51,330 bases of DNA from an uncultured Pelagibacteraceae bacterium. Its GTDB lineage: Bacteria > Pseudomonadota > Alphaproteobacteria > Pelagibacterales > Pelagibacteraceae. The translations under genes and the position numbers were made by a program. Shown piece after piece: positions 17,721-26,503 of the stretch; position 1 is the stretch's first letter, and every line of letters starts with the position of its first letter. Below the pieces are notes generated by a model. It was not told where the DNA came from and did not search any database. It saw only the letters and a program-made list of their open reading frames with translations. The DNA lies in assembly GCA_902623215.1 (NCBI GenBank), contig CACNSS010000003.1, positions 1-51,330 on the forward strand. The letters are read 5' to 3'.

Positions 17721-18008
17721 ATGAGCATAGATCTTAAAACAATAAAACATATTTCTAAATTATCAAGAATTTCAGTTGATGAGCAAAGGGCTAAAAAATT
17801 AGTTGGTGATTTAAATTCAATTTTTGATTTTATTGAAAAGCTTAATGAATTAAAAACAGAAAATGTTAAACCATTAACTTCTATCGCAGAAACAACATTA
17901 AAATTAAGGTCTGATGAGGTTCGAAGTAAAAATATCAGAGAACAAATAATTAAGAATTCTCCTCAAGATAATGAGGATTATTTTGTTGTACCTAAGGTTA
18001 TTGAGTGA
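17721..18008 (+). CDS. gatC: Asp-tRNA(Asn)/Glu-tRNA(Gln) amidotransferase subunit C
   Basis: Small subunit that clamps GatA to GatB in the amidotransferase converting Glu-tRNA(Gln) and Asp-tRNA(Asn). The 95 residues match the family: [19 protein letters not shown] at the N-terminus and [19 protein letters not shown] in the middle. The stop TGA overlaps the gatA ATG by one base, making gatCAB a translationally coupled set. Confidence 0.94.
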   Translation: MSIDLKTIKHISKLSRISVDEQRAKKLVGDLNSIFDFIEKLNELKTENVKPLTSIAETTLKLRSDEVRSKNIREQIIKNSPQDNEDYFVVPKVIE

Positions 18009-19465
18009 TGACAGAAATAACTAAACAATCTCTAACAGAATTAGTTGAAAGTATTAAAAATAAAAAACTTTCTTCATCAGAAGTTACGAAAGCCTTTATT
18101 GAAAGATCTGAAAAATCAAAAGTACTTAATGCTTTTATTACTGAAGACTTCACATCCGCTTTAGATAAAGCAAAAAAATTTGATCAAAAACCCAATTTAG
18201 ATTTAAAATTACCTGGTATTCCAATGGCTGTTAAAGATTTATTTTGCACGAAGAATGTTAAAACAACTGCTGGTAGCAAGATTTTAAATAATTTTGTGCC
18301 AACATACGAGTCAACTGTAACAGAGAATATTTGGAGTGAAGGTGCAATTCTTTTGGGTAAGTTAAATTGTGATGAGTTCGCAATGGGCTCCTCGAATGAG
18401 ACTAGTTTTTTTGGCAATGTCCAAAATCCTATTGATAAAAATTTAGTACCTGGTGGTTCCTCTGGAGGATCTGCATCAGCTGTTGCTGGACAATTAACAC
18501 CGATTACAATTGGTACAGATACCGGTGGATCAATAAGGCAGCCAGCTTCTTTCACTGGAACAGTTGGTTTAAAACCAACCTATGGTAGTTGTTCAAGATA
18601 TGGAATTGTTGCTTTTGCTTCTTCCTTAGATCAAGCAGGACCAATGGCACAAAATGTTAAAGATTGTGCTTTACTTCAGGAAGTAATCAGTAGTTTTGAT
18701 GTGAAAGATTCAACTTCAATAGATTTTAAAAGAAATCATTATAGTAAAGATCTTACTAATAATATTAAAGGAAAAAAAATTGGAATACCAAAAGAATATA
18801 GAGTTGATGGTATGCCTAAAGAAATTGAGGACCTTTGGCAAAAAGGTATTGAATATGTAAGAGATTGTGGTGCAGAAATTATAAATATTTCACTTCCGCA
18901 TACTAGTTATGCTCTGCCAACTTATTATATAGTTGCTCCAGCCGAAGCATCTTCAAATTTAGCAAGATATGACGGTGTTAAGTATGGATATAGAGCAAAT
19001 GGTGAAAATTTAATTGATATGTATGAAAAAACTAGGTCGGAAGGTTTTGGTGCGGAAGTTCAAAGAAGGATTATGATTGGAACTTATGTTCTATCTTCAG
19101 GGTATTATGATGCATATTATTTAAAAGCTCAAAAGGTTAGAAGATTAATCAAAAATGATTTTGATGAAGCATATAAAAAAGTAGACGCAATTTTAACACC
19201 ATCTACGCCTAGCTCAGCTTTCAAAATTGGTGAAAAAACAAATGATCCTGTTTCCATGTATCTAAACGATATATTTACAGTGCCTGTTAATTTAGCTGGT
19301 TTACCAGGTATTTCAATTCCTGCAGGACATGACGCAAAAGGTTACCCCCTTGGTCTACAAATAATTGGTAAAGCCTTTGATGAACAAAATATATTGAATA
19401 TTGCATTTGCAATGGAGGAAAAAATAAATTTTAAAAATAAAATTACTGATTGGTGGATTAAATGA
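18008..19465 (+). CDS. gatA: Asp-tRNA(Asn)/Glu-tRNA(Gln) amidotransferase subunit A
   Basis: Amidase subunit that releases ammonia from glutamine. The 485 residues carry the amidase signature [13 protein letters not shown] (149-161). The Ser-cisSer-Lys triad is visible as Lys76 (MAVKDLF), Ser151 and Ser175 ([12 protein letters not shown]). The start is ATG 18008, overlapping the gatC stop; a GTG at 18005 would add one residue. The 3' end overlaps gatB by 4 bases. Presence of the complete gatCAB implies that Gln-tRNA, and perhaps Asn-tRNA, is made by the indirect route. Confidence 0.97.
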   Translation: MTEITKQSLTELVESIKNKKLSSSEVTKAFIERSEKSKVLNAFITEDFTSALDKAKKFDQKPNLDLKLPGIPMAVKDLFCTKNVKTTAGSKILNNFVPTYESTVTENIWSEGAILLGKLNCDEFAMGSSNETSFFGNVQNPIDKNLVPGGSSGGSASAVAGQLTPITIGTDTGGSIRQPASFTGTVGLKPTYGSCSRYGIVAFASSLDQAGPMAQNVKDCALLQEVISSFDVKDSTSIDFKRNHYSKDLTNNIKGKKIGIPKEYRVDGMPKEIEDLWQKGIEYVRDCGAEIINISLPHTSYALPTYYIVAPAEASSNLARYDGVKYGYRANGENLIDMYEKTRSEGFGAEVQRRIMIGTYVLSSGYYDAYYLKAQKVRRLIKNDFDEAYKKVDAILTPSTPSSAFKIGEKTNDPVSMYLNDIFTVPVNLAGLPGISIPAGHDAKGYPLGLQIIGKAFDEQNILNIAFAMEEKINFKNKITDWWIK

Positions 19466-20937
19466 GTAAAAAGAGTGAAGAATATTTGATTAATCGTAGA
19501 GATAATCAATATGAAGTTGTAATAGGTTTAGAAGTTCATGCTCAAGTATTATCCGTGTCAAAATTATTTTCTACTTCTGCTACAAAATTTGGTGCTGAAC
19601 CTAATACTCAAGTAAGTTTAGTTGATGCTGCTTTTCCAGGAATGCTTCCAGTAATAAATGAATTTTGTGTTAAACAAGCAATAAAAACCGGTATAGGTCT
19701 TAATGCAAAAATAAATAAACGCTCAGTTTTTGATAGAAAAAATTATTTTTATGCAGATTTACCACAAGGATATCAAATTTCACAATTTAAAGATCCAATA
19801 GTGGGTGAGGGTAAAGTTATTATAGATTTGCCTGACGGTCATAAAGAAGTAGGTATAGAAAGATTACATTTAGAACAAGATGCAGGAAAGAGTATACATG
19901 ATTTAGATCCTCAAAATACTTTTGTTGATTTGAATAGATCAGGAGTAGCTTTAATGGAAATTGTAAGTAAACCAGACCTTAGATCCCCAGATGAAGTAAG
20001 TATATATATAAAAAAATTGAGATCAATCATGCGATATTTAGGTACTTGTGATGGAAATATGCAAGAGGGATCATTAAGAGCAGATGTTAATGTATCCGTA
20101 AGGAAAAAAGGGTCAAAAGAATTTGGAACAAGATGTGAAATTAAAAATGTAAACTCGATTAAATTTATGCAAATGGCTATAGAATATGAGGCTAATAGAC
20201 AAGTTGATCTAATTGAAGAAGGTAAAACAATTGATCAGGAGACTAGACTATTTGACACTAAGAAAAATGAGACAAGATCAATGAGATCGAAAGAAGATGC
20301 CCATGACTATAGATATTTCCCTGATCCAGATTTATTACCATTAGAAGTCTCAGGCGAATTTATAAATAAACTCAAAAGTGAAATTCCAGAGTTACCTGAT
20401 GATAAGAAGAAAAGATTTATTAATGAATTTAAGTTATCAGCTTATGAGGCAACAATCTTAGTTTCTGATATAGAAATAGCAAAATATTTTGAAGAAGTTG
20501 TTGCAAAAATGGGCAAAAATAAAGATATGAAACTTGCTGTCAACTGGATTACTGGAGAGCTTTTTGCTGTTTTAAATAGTAAAAATTTAGAAATTACACA
20601 AAGCCCTGTAAGTGCAAAAAATTTGGCAATATTAGTAAATTTAATTAAGAATGGAACAATCTCAGGAAAAATTGCTAAAACAGTTTTTGAACTAATGTTA
20701 AAGAATGATGAAGATCCTCAAAAAATTGTCGAAGAAAAAGGTTTAAAACAACAAAGCGATCCAAAAGCATTAGAGGAATTGATAGATAAGATAATTAACA
20801 ATAATAGAGAAAAAGCTATTGAATACAAGCAGGGCAAAGAAAAACTTTTTGGTTTTTTTGTAGGTCAAGCTATGAAAGCCTCTGGTGGAAAAGCCAATCC
20901 TCAATTAATTAATGAGATCTTAAAAAAAAAATTATAA
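19462..20937 (+). CDS. gatB: Asp-tRNA(Asn)/Glu-tRNA(Gln) amidotransferase subunit B
   Basis: Kinase/amidotransferase subunit that activates the mischarged tRNA. The 491 residues start [20 protein letters not shown], a family hallmark. They contain [31 protein letters not shown] and the [13 protein letters not shown] signature. The last 130 residues form the tRNA-binding YqeY-like tail, ending [20 protein letters not shown]. The ATG overlaps the gatA stop (ATGA). No frameshift or missing domain is seen. Confidence 0.97.
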   Translation: MSKKSEEYLINRRDNQYEVVIGLEVHAQVLSVSKLFSTSATKFGAEPNTQVSLVDAAFPGMLPVINEFCVKQAIKTGIGLNAKINKRSVFDRKNYFYADLPQGYQISQFKDPIVGEGKVIIDLPDGHKEVGIERLHLEQDAGKSIHDLDPQNTFVDLNRSGVALMEIVSKPDLRSPDEVSIYIKKLRSIMRYLGTCDGNMQEGSLRADVNVSVRKKGSKEFGTRCEIKNVNSIKFMQMAIEYEANRQVDLIEEGKTIDQETRLFDTKKNETRSMRSKEDAHDYRYFPDPDLLPLEVSGEFINKLKSEIPELPDDKKKRFINEFKLSAYEATILVSDIEIAKYFEEVVAKMGKNKDMKLAVNWITGELFAVLNSKNLEITQSPVSAKNLAILVNLIKNGTISGKIAKTVFELMLKNDEDPQKIVEEKGLKQQSDPKALEELIDKIINNNREKAIEYKQGKEKLFGFFVGQAMKASGGKANPQLINEILKKKL

Positions 20938-20942
20938 GGGTT

Positions 20943-21593
20943 ATGGGTTCTGACCTTAATATTACAAAACATTTACAAGATTATATATTAAAACATGGTT
21001 TAAAACTTCATCCAGTACAAAAAGAAATAATTAATTATAATCTTAAATTAGGTGTTATTAAAAGAATGCAAATATCAATATCACAATGTCAATTTCTTCA
21101 TTTAATTATTAAAGTTTCTAAAATTAAGAAAGTATTAGAAATCGGAACCTTCACTGGCCTAAGTACATTATCCATGGCATTAGCTTTACCTGATAATGGA
21201 GAAATTATTGCTTTAGATAAAAATAGCGAGACTAATAAAATTGCTGTTAATTTTTTTAAAAAAGCTGAACAAAATCATAAGATAAAGACAATTATAAAAC
21301 CAGCCTTAGAATCTCTAATTAAGATTAGAAATAAAAAATTTGATTTAGTTTTTATAGATGCAGATAAAATGAATTATAAAAAGTATTATGAAATTTCTCT
21401 AGACTTATTAAATAAAGGAGGTTTAGTAATAATTGATAATGTATTATGGCATGGAGAAGTAGTTGATAAAAGAATAAATGATAAATTTACAAAAAATATA
21501 AGGGAACTAAATAATTTCATATCAAAAGACAAACGAATAGAGAAAGTAATTGTGCCTTTTGGTGATGGAATGAGTGTTTGTAGGAAAGTTTAA
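20943..21593 (+). CDS. SAM-dependent O-methyltransferase (family 3, COMT-like)
   Basis: Cytosolic class I methyltransferase of 216 residues. It shows the SAM-binding motif VLEIGTFTGLSTLSMA, an acidic loop IIALDKN and the metal-binding FIDADKMNYKKYYE. IIDNVLWHGEVVD also matches catechol O-methyltransferase-like enzymes. The substrate cannot be read from the sequence. It begins 5 bases after gatB and overlaps trhO by one base, so it may be co-expressed with translation functions, though no direct link is implied. Confidence 0.88.
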   Translation: MGSDLNITKHLQDYILKHGLKLHPVQKEIINYNLKLGVIKRMQISISQCQFLHLIIKVSKIKKVLEIGTFTGLSTLSMALALPDNGEIIALDKNSETNKIAVNFFKKAEQNHKIKTIIKPALESLIKIRNKKFDLVFIDADKMNYKKYYEISLDLLNKGGLVIIDNVLWHGEVVDKRINDKFTKNIRELNNFISKDKRIEKVIVPFGDGMSVCRKV

Positions 21594-22498
21594 TGTTTAC
21601 AGTATTTGGTTTTTATAAATTCAAACAAATTAATAATTTAAATAGAAATAAAAAATTATTAAATAACCTTCTTCTTAAAAAAAATATTAGAGGAACAATT
21701 ATAATTTCTAGAGAAGGAGTCAATGGATCTTTATCTGGAAAAAATAAAGATTTAAATGAAACAATTAGAAAAATTAAGACTATTTTTAAATTAAAAGAGT
21801 TTAATAGTTTTAACAAGTCAAATAGCAAATTTCAACCTTATCACAAACCAAAAATAAAAATCAAAAAAGAGTTAGTACCAATGAGTATAAATATAAAAAA
21901 TGAAATTCAAAAAATTGATAATCGTATAGAGCCAAACAAATGGAATAAGCTAATTAAAAGTAAAAAAACATTTGTACTAGATGCGAGAAAACCTTTTGAA
22001 AACAAAGTAGGATCTTTTAAAAATGCTTTTAATCCTAATGTTGATAATTTTAGAGATTTTCCAAAATATTTAAAACGATTAAAAAAGCAACAGCCTATCG
22101 CTATGTTTTGCACTGGTGGTATTAGGTGTGAAAAAGCTTCTGTATTTTTAAAAAAAAAAGGTTTTGAAAATGTTTATCAATTAAAGGGAGGTATACTAAA
22201 TTACTTAAAAAAAATCAAAATAAAGGATAGTTTATGGAAAGGGGAGTGCTTTGTTTTTGATAACAGAGTAAGTTTAAAACATGGTTTATTACAAGGCTCT
22301 TATTCGGTTTGCAGCGGATGCAGAAAACCAATTTCATTAAAAGATAAAAGATCTAAAATGTACGAGGAGGGTGTATCTTGTCCAAGTTGTTATGATAAAC
22401 TCACTAAAAAACAAAAATCTCGTTTTAGAATGAGGCAAAGTCAGATATATAAAGCAAAGTTATCAGGAAAAAAATATAATTTTCAAAAAGAATATTAG
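21593..22498 (+). CDS. trhO: tRNA uridine(34) hydroxylase, rhodanese family (TrhO/YceA)
   Basis: Oxygen-dependent 5-hydroxylation of uridine 34 in tRNA, by homology to TrhO. The 301 residues have an N-terminal ferredoxin-like domain (SREGVNGSLSGK) and a rhodanese domain with the Cys loop MFCTGGIRCEKAS (Cys173 presumed catalytic, Cys179 conserved). The C-terminal cysteine pairs CSGC and CPSC may bind a metal. The YPG segment usual after the N-terminal domain is partly changed. It overlaps the methyltransferase by one base. Confidence 0.92.
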   Translation: MFTVFGFYKFKQINNLNRNKKLLNNLLLKKNIRGTIIISREGVNGSLSGKNKDLNETIRKIKTIFKLKEFNSFNKSNSKFQPYHKPKIKIKKELVPMSINIKNEIQKIDNRIEPNKWNKLIKSKKTFVLDARKPFENKVGSFKNAFNPNVDNFRDFPKYLKRLKKQQPIAMFCTGGIRCEKASVFLKKKGFENVYQLKGGILNYLKKIKIKDSLWKGECFVFDNRVSLKHGLLQGSYSVCSGCRKPISLKDKRSKMYEEGVSCPSCYDKLTKKQKSRFRMRQSQIYKAKLSGKKYNFQKEY

Positions 22499-22509
22499 TA
22501 GGAATTAAT

Positions 22510-23880
22510 TTGCCACAATCACTTAAACTTACCAAGGACCCAATATGGTTTTTATTAAGGAAAGTCACAATCCCAGCAAGTGTTGGTTCGTTATTTCAAA
22601 CTTTTTATAATTTAGTCGACACATGGTTCGCAGGAAGAATATCAGCTGAAGCAATAGCAGCAATTGCAAAATCTTTTCCAATTTACTTTACTATAATTGC
22701 CATAGGTGTTGGTTTAACAGCTGGTACAAATACATTAATAGGTAATAATTTAGGAGCTAATAATAAAAAAAAAGCTTCATTATTTATTGCTCAATCGATA
22801 ATTTTTGCAATTTTTTTATCTGTTCTTGTTACTCTCTTTGGTTTAAACGTTTCAGATTTCTTATTGTCATTAATGGGATCTGACCCAGATGGAATTATTT
22901 TATCAAGAGAATATCTAGATATTATTTTTTATGGAACAATTATTGTTTTAATACAAATTTCCCTAAATGGGACTTTAAATGCTCAAGGAGATACTAAAAG
23001 TTACAGAAATGTATTGATATTTACTTTCTTTTTAAATATTTTTTTAAATCCTTTATTTATTTTTGGATATGGATTTATTCCTGCTTTTGGCATAGCAGGT
23101 TTAGCAATAGCCACGGTTGTTGCTCAATTTACTGGTCTGCTTTATTTGGCGCATAAGGTATATTGTTGTGAGTTAAAACAATACCTAAAACTGGAATGCT
23201 TTATTCCTAAATTTAATCTTTTGGGTGAGTTAGTATATCAAACCATACCTGTTATGTTTAGTATGTTATTAATTGGTGTGGGTTTATTTAATATTCTTTA
23301 TTTCATTGGACAATTTGGAGATCTTGCAACCGCCGGTTATGGCGCTGCCCTAAGAATTGAACAAGTTTTTTTACTACCTGTTATAGGCTTGAATACAGCT
23401 GTTTTATCTATTGGTGGACAAAACTTTGGGGCAAAAAATTATGATCGTCTTAGAGAATTATATAAAAAAGCTTTACTATTTGGCTCATCTTTCATGATTT
23501 GTGCAGGAATAATAATTTTTATCGGAGCAGAATTTTTAGTTTCATTATTTACGGATAATCCAGAGGCAGTAAAACATGGTGCAATTTACCTAAAAGTTGC
23601 AGCATTGATTGGTCCTATCTATCCAGTGTTCTTTATTACTACTGCAGTATTTCAAGCAGTCAAAAAACCTCTTTATAGTCTTTATATGAGTGTTTTAAGA
23701 TTAACAGCCCTTCCTTTTTTTTGTTTATGGTATGTAATTAATATTAGAGGAGGTGATTATGAGGACATTTTTTACACTATATTTGCAACAAATTGGTTAA
23801 TGGGAATTGCAGTTTTGATGTTTATTGGATATTTCTTAAATAATGTTTTTAAACAAAATAAGAGTCTTTTTATTAATTAA
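22510..23880 (+). CDS. MATE-family multidrug/metabolite exporter
   Basis: Multi-antimicrobial extrusion family transporter of 456 residues, with about twelve transmembrane segments in two homologous halves. TIPASVGSLFQTFYNLVDTWFAGRI in the first helix and INLNP-like NIFLNPLFIFGYGFIPAFGIAGLAIATV in the middle are characteristic. The start is TTG at 22510, supported by an AGGA ribosome site 7 bases upstream and by family alignment. No earlier in-frame ATG fits. Substrate unknown. The 3' end overlaps the next gene by 38 bases. Confidence 0.9.
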   Translation: MPQSLKLTKDPIWFLLRKVTIPASVGSLFQTFYNLVDTWFAGRISAEAIAAIAKSFPIYFTIIAIGVGLTAGTNTLIGNNLGANNKKKASLFIAQSIIFAIFLSVLVTLFGLNVSDFLLSLMGSDPDGIILSREYLDIIFYGTIIVLIQISLNGTLNAQGDTKSYRNVLIFTFFLNIFLNPLFIFGYGFIPAFGIAGLAIATVVAQFTGLLYLAHKVYCCELKQYLKLECFIPKFNLLGELVYQTIPVMFSMLLIGVGLFNILYFIGQFGDLATAGYGAALRIEQVFLLPVIGLNTAVLSIGGQNFGAKNYDRLRELYKKALLFGSSFMICAGIIIFIGAEFLVSLFTDNPEAVKHGAIYLKVAALIGPIYPVFFITTAVFQAVKKPLYSLYMSVLRLTALPFFCLWYVINIRGGDYEDIFYTIFATNWLMGIAVLMFIGYFLNNVFKQNKSLFIN

Positions 23881-24370
23881 TTTACATATAGTCATTCTTT
23901 TAATTAGCCCAGAAAATCTTAAAGCTAAAGAGTTAAAAATTATCACAGGTATTGCAAAGGTCATTGATGGTGACACAATTTTAATAAATAAAAAAAAAAT
24001 TCGTCTTTTTGGAATTGATGCCCCAGAACGGTATCAAAAATGTCAAAAAATTTGGCTAACAATCTCTTTCTTTTCATTTAAAAAAGATTATTTTTGCGGT
24101 GAGATTTCTACTAATAGGCTCAAAAAAAAAATTAACAATCAATTTATGAGCTGTAAATGGAAAAATAAAGATAGATATAAAAGATTTATCGCTGAATGTT
24201 TTAAGGGCAAGACTAACATCAATGCTTGGATGGTTCGATATGGTTATGCTGTTGCATATAGAAAATACTCAAAAAAATATGTTGCACATGAAGATATAGC
24301 AAAAAAAGACAAATTAGGTTTATGGGCTGGTACTTTTGAAATGCCTTGGGATTATAGAAAAAAAAATTAA
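23843..24370 (+). CDS. Secreted thermonuclease-like (SNase) protein
   Basis: Staphylococcal nuclease-fold protein of 175 residues with an N-terminal signal peptide ending near AKA (residue 29). The catalytic framework is visible: VIDGDTILI, RLFGIDAPE (Arg/Glu pair) and DRYKRFIAECF with the second Arg. Four to five cysteines in the mature part fit a periplasmic disulfide-bonded form. The ATG lies 38 bases inside the MATE gene; no alternative downstream start would retain the signal peptide. Likely DNA/RNA scavenging or turnover, by inference. It converges on the ABC permease with a 4-base overlap. Confidence 0.88.
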   Translation: MFLNKIRVFLLINLHIVILLISPENLKAKELKIITGIAKVIDGDTILINKKKIRLFGIDAPERYQKCQKIWLTISFFSFKKDYFCGEISTNRLKKKINNQFMSCKWKNKDRYKRFIAECFKGKTNINAWMVRYGYAVAYRKYSKKYVAHEDIAKKDKLGLWAGTFEMPWDYRKKN

Positions 24371-25098
24371 TCCTTTTGCAATTTTTTTTCAAATTTTCTC
24401 ACTAGATAGGAAACAATTAATATTAAAACTAAATACTCAAGAATTAAAAATGTATATATTTCAAGAGGGCGATAGGTTGTAACAACGAGTTCATTAGCTT
24501 TTCTTGTCAAATCACCAATGCCTATAATTGATACTAAAGAAGACATCTTTAAGACATAGACAAATTGATTTCCTATTGCAGGTAAAATATTTTTGATAGC
24601 CTGAGGAAGAATAACAAGCTTTAATTTTTTGACAAAATTTAATCCCAACGAACTTCCAGCCTCCCACTGGGACTTCTTGATGGAGTTTATGCCCGCTCTA
24701 AAAATTTCTGCTTGAAACGCACTTTCACTTATAGATAGTGCAATAATGTCAGATACAAATGGACTAAAGCTAATACCCGTCATTATTGGTAGTCCATAAT
24801 AGATCCATAATATTAATACTAATAATGGTATTGCCCTCACAATCTCAACATAGCCAATATTGATATAAGTTAAAAATTTATTTTTAGCTAATGATGGTAT
24901 AGCTACAATTAATCCAACGAAGATTGAGATAATAATTGAAACTAAAGAAATAAAAATTGTGGTGGTTAAACCACTTAATAGAAACTTTAAATTTGTTAAA
25001 CCTTCAATATTGTTTGGTGATAAGATTAGCCAATTAAGTTCACCTTTATTACATGAAGTTAAAGGAATAATTAGAAGTAAAAAAAATAAATTTCTCAC
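24367..25098 (-). CDS. Polar amino acid-type ABC transporter permease with N-terminal lipobox
   Basis: Inner-membrane permease of the HisM/GlnP family, 243 residues. The EAA loop reads WEAGSSLGLNFVKKLKLVILPQA, and SAFQAEIFRAGINSI is also typical. The N-terminus is unusual: MRNLFFLLLIIPLTSCNKG resembles a lipoprotein signal with lipobox LTSC, followed by the soluble WLILSPNNIEG stretch before the first permease helix. The start codon is GTG at 25098. It follows the binding-protein gene by 40 bases. No ATPase or second permease is adjacent, so the transporter is incomplete here. Confidence 0.88.
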   Translation of the reverse strand: MRNLFFLLLIIPLTSCNKGELNWLILSPNNIEGLTNLKFLLSGLTTTIFISLVSIIISIFVGLIVAIPSLAKNKFLTYINIGYVEIVRAIPLLVLILWIYYGLPIMTGISFSPFVSDIIALSISESAFQAEIFRAGINSIKKSQWEAGSSLGLNFVKKLKLVILPQAIKNILPAIGNQFVYVLKMSSLVSIIGIGDLTRKANELVVTTYRPLEIYTFLILEYLVLILIVSYLVRKFEKKLQKD

Positions 25099-25138
25099 CC
25101 CTCAATTTATAAAGTATTGATCAGTAAATACTAATTTA

Positions 25139-25906
25139 TTATAAACTTTTTAGATTATATTTAGCTAACAACTTAGTAAAGAAGCCCGATGATTTCTTCT
25201 TTTTAATCCAGTCATTAACATAGTTGTTCCATTTATTATCACCTTTAGGAACCATCATAGCTAAAAAAGCAGGATTTTTTTCACCGTCAGGAACGATAGC
25301 TAATTGTGGATATTTAATAACTAACTTATTTGCTTCTGTTGAACTTGTTATATTTCCATCTGCTCTTCCAGCTAATACTTCTTGAAAATCTCTAGCAGGA
25401 GCTTCTACAGAATTTAATTTCGATTTAGGAAAAAATTCTTTTGCTTTTTCTTCTTGTGATGTGCCAAGAGTAGTTGCAATAGTTACACTAGAGTTATTAA
25501 GAGAGTCCCAGGTTGAAAATTTACTTAAATTCTTTTTTAGAACAAGTGGTACAGTTCCATATTTATAGTAGGTATCTGTAAATCCAGCTACTTCAGCTCT
25601 TTTAGGAGTTTTCGTGACACTTGTTGATATATCATACCTCTCAGAAGTTATTCCAGAAACGATAGTTTTCCACTCAGCTGGTACAAATTCAATTTTAACA
25701 CCCATGTCCTTAGCTAGTTCATTCATTACATCGATATCAAATCCTTTATATTTATTAGTTGCTGGATCTTTAATAGTCATAGGATCCCAATCTCCAGTTG
25801 TTCCAACTTTTAAGATACCTGATGATAAAATCTTGTCTAAGTTTGATTCTGCATTTAAATTAAAGGGTAAAAGAGCTAAGATTGCTAAATAGATTAATTT
25901 TTTCAT
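25139..25906 (-). CDS. Periplasmic solute-binding protein related to cyclohexadienyl dehydratase
   Basis: Family 3 extracellular solute-binding fold, 255 residues from ATG 25906, with a signal peptide cleaved near Ala19 (NLNA-ES). The mature start [20 protein letters not shown] and [19 protein letters not shown] closely resemble both amino-acid binding proteins and the periplasmic dehydratase PheC. Glu191 (TSSTEANKL) aligns by eye with the catalytic Glu of PheC. The neighbouring permease argues for transport. Ligand unknown; its position after sarcosine oxidase hints at a methylated amine or amino acid, but this is weak. The frame extends 5 codons upstream to a TTG that I reject. Confidence 0.85.
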   Translation of the reverse strand: MKKLIYLAILALLPFNLNAESNLDKILSSGILKVGTTGDWDPMTIKDPATNKYKGFDIDVMNELAKDMGVKIEFVPAEWKTIVSGITSERYDISTSVTKTPKRAEVAGFTDTYYKYGTVPLVLKKNLSKFSTWDSLNNSSVTIATTLGTSQEEKAKEFFPKSKLNSVEAPARDFQEVLAGRADGNITSSTEANKLVIKYPQLAIVPDGEKNPAFLAMMVPKGDNKWNNYVNDWIKKKKSSGFFTKLLAKYNLKSL

Positions 25907-25939
25907 TCTAATTCTTAACAAATTTAAAAAAAAATGAGA

Positions 25940-26503
25940 CTATAATCTTGACGCACTATCATTCATCCAAGAAAACAAATGTTGTGAAAAAGAGCGTCTT
26001 ACAAAAAGATTCACGTCATTTTGACTCTCATTTTGTATAATTACATCAATTTTTGCTAATATTGTTTGTGTGACAGAAGCCTTTTTTTTTCTAAAATCAT
26101 TGAAATTAAATGGTGATCCAGTCTCAAATAAATCATAAATTTTGTCACCTTTAAGATTAATTAAAATAAATTGGTCAGTAACATCTGTGACAGCTCCTAA
26201 ATTTGTTTTACAAATACTTTTATTAAGTAAATTTTCTATTTGATAATCGTTGCTACCAATGTGGGAAGCCTCATTTGAAAAAACCATCCATTCATCAGGA
26301 CTTAGCCAAAGCGCAGTTAATTTATCGCTTTTAGTAAAAGTATTTGCTTCGGCTGGCAATATCAAATTTAATGATTTACCAACTGCAGATAAAAATTCTC
26401 TTTTTTTTCCCCTTAGTATTAGTTTCATTATAGGTTTAACTTCTCTCATTTGTAATCCTGAATAAGATTTTTCCTCTGTAATTGGGTTTGAATAATTAAG
26501 CAT
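25940..26503 (-). CDS. soxG: Sarcosine oxidase gamma subunit
   Basis: Small subunit of heterotetrameric sarcosine oxidase, 187 residues. It resembles the aminomethyltransferase-like fold of SoxG: LSPDEWMVFS, TNLGAVTDVTDQFILINLKG and the C-terminal FVRRSFSQHLFSWMNDSA are recognisable. It overlaps soxA by 8 bases. Divergence in this subunit is normal, so the call leans partly on position as fourth gene of soxBDAG. The next gene downstream, the binding protein, starts after about 34 bases and could be in the same transcript. Confidence 0.88.
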   Translation of the reverse strand: MLNYSNPITEEKSYSGLQMREVKPIMKLILRGKKREFLSAVGKSLNLILPAEANTFTKSDKLTALWLSPDEWMVFSNEASHIGSNDYQIENLLNKSICKTNLGAVTDVTDQFILINLKGDKIYDLFETGSPFNFNDFRKKKASVTQTILAKIDVIIQNESQNDVNLFVRRSFSQHLFSWMNDSASRL

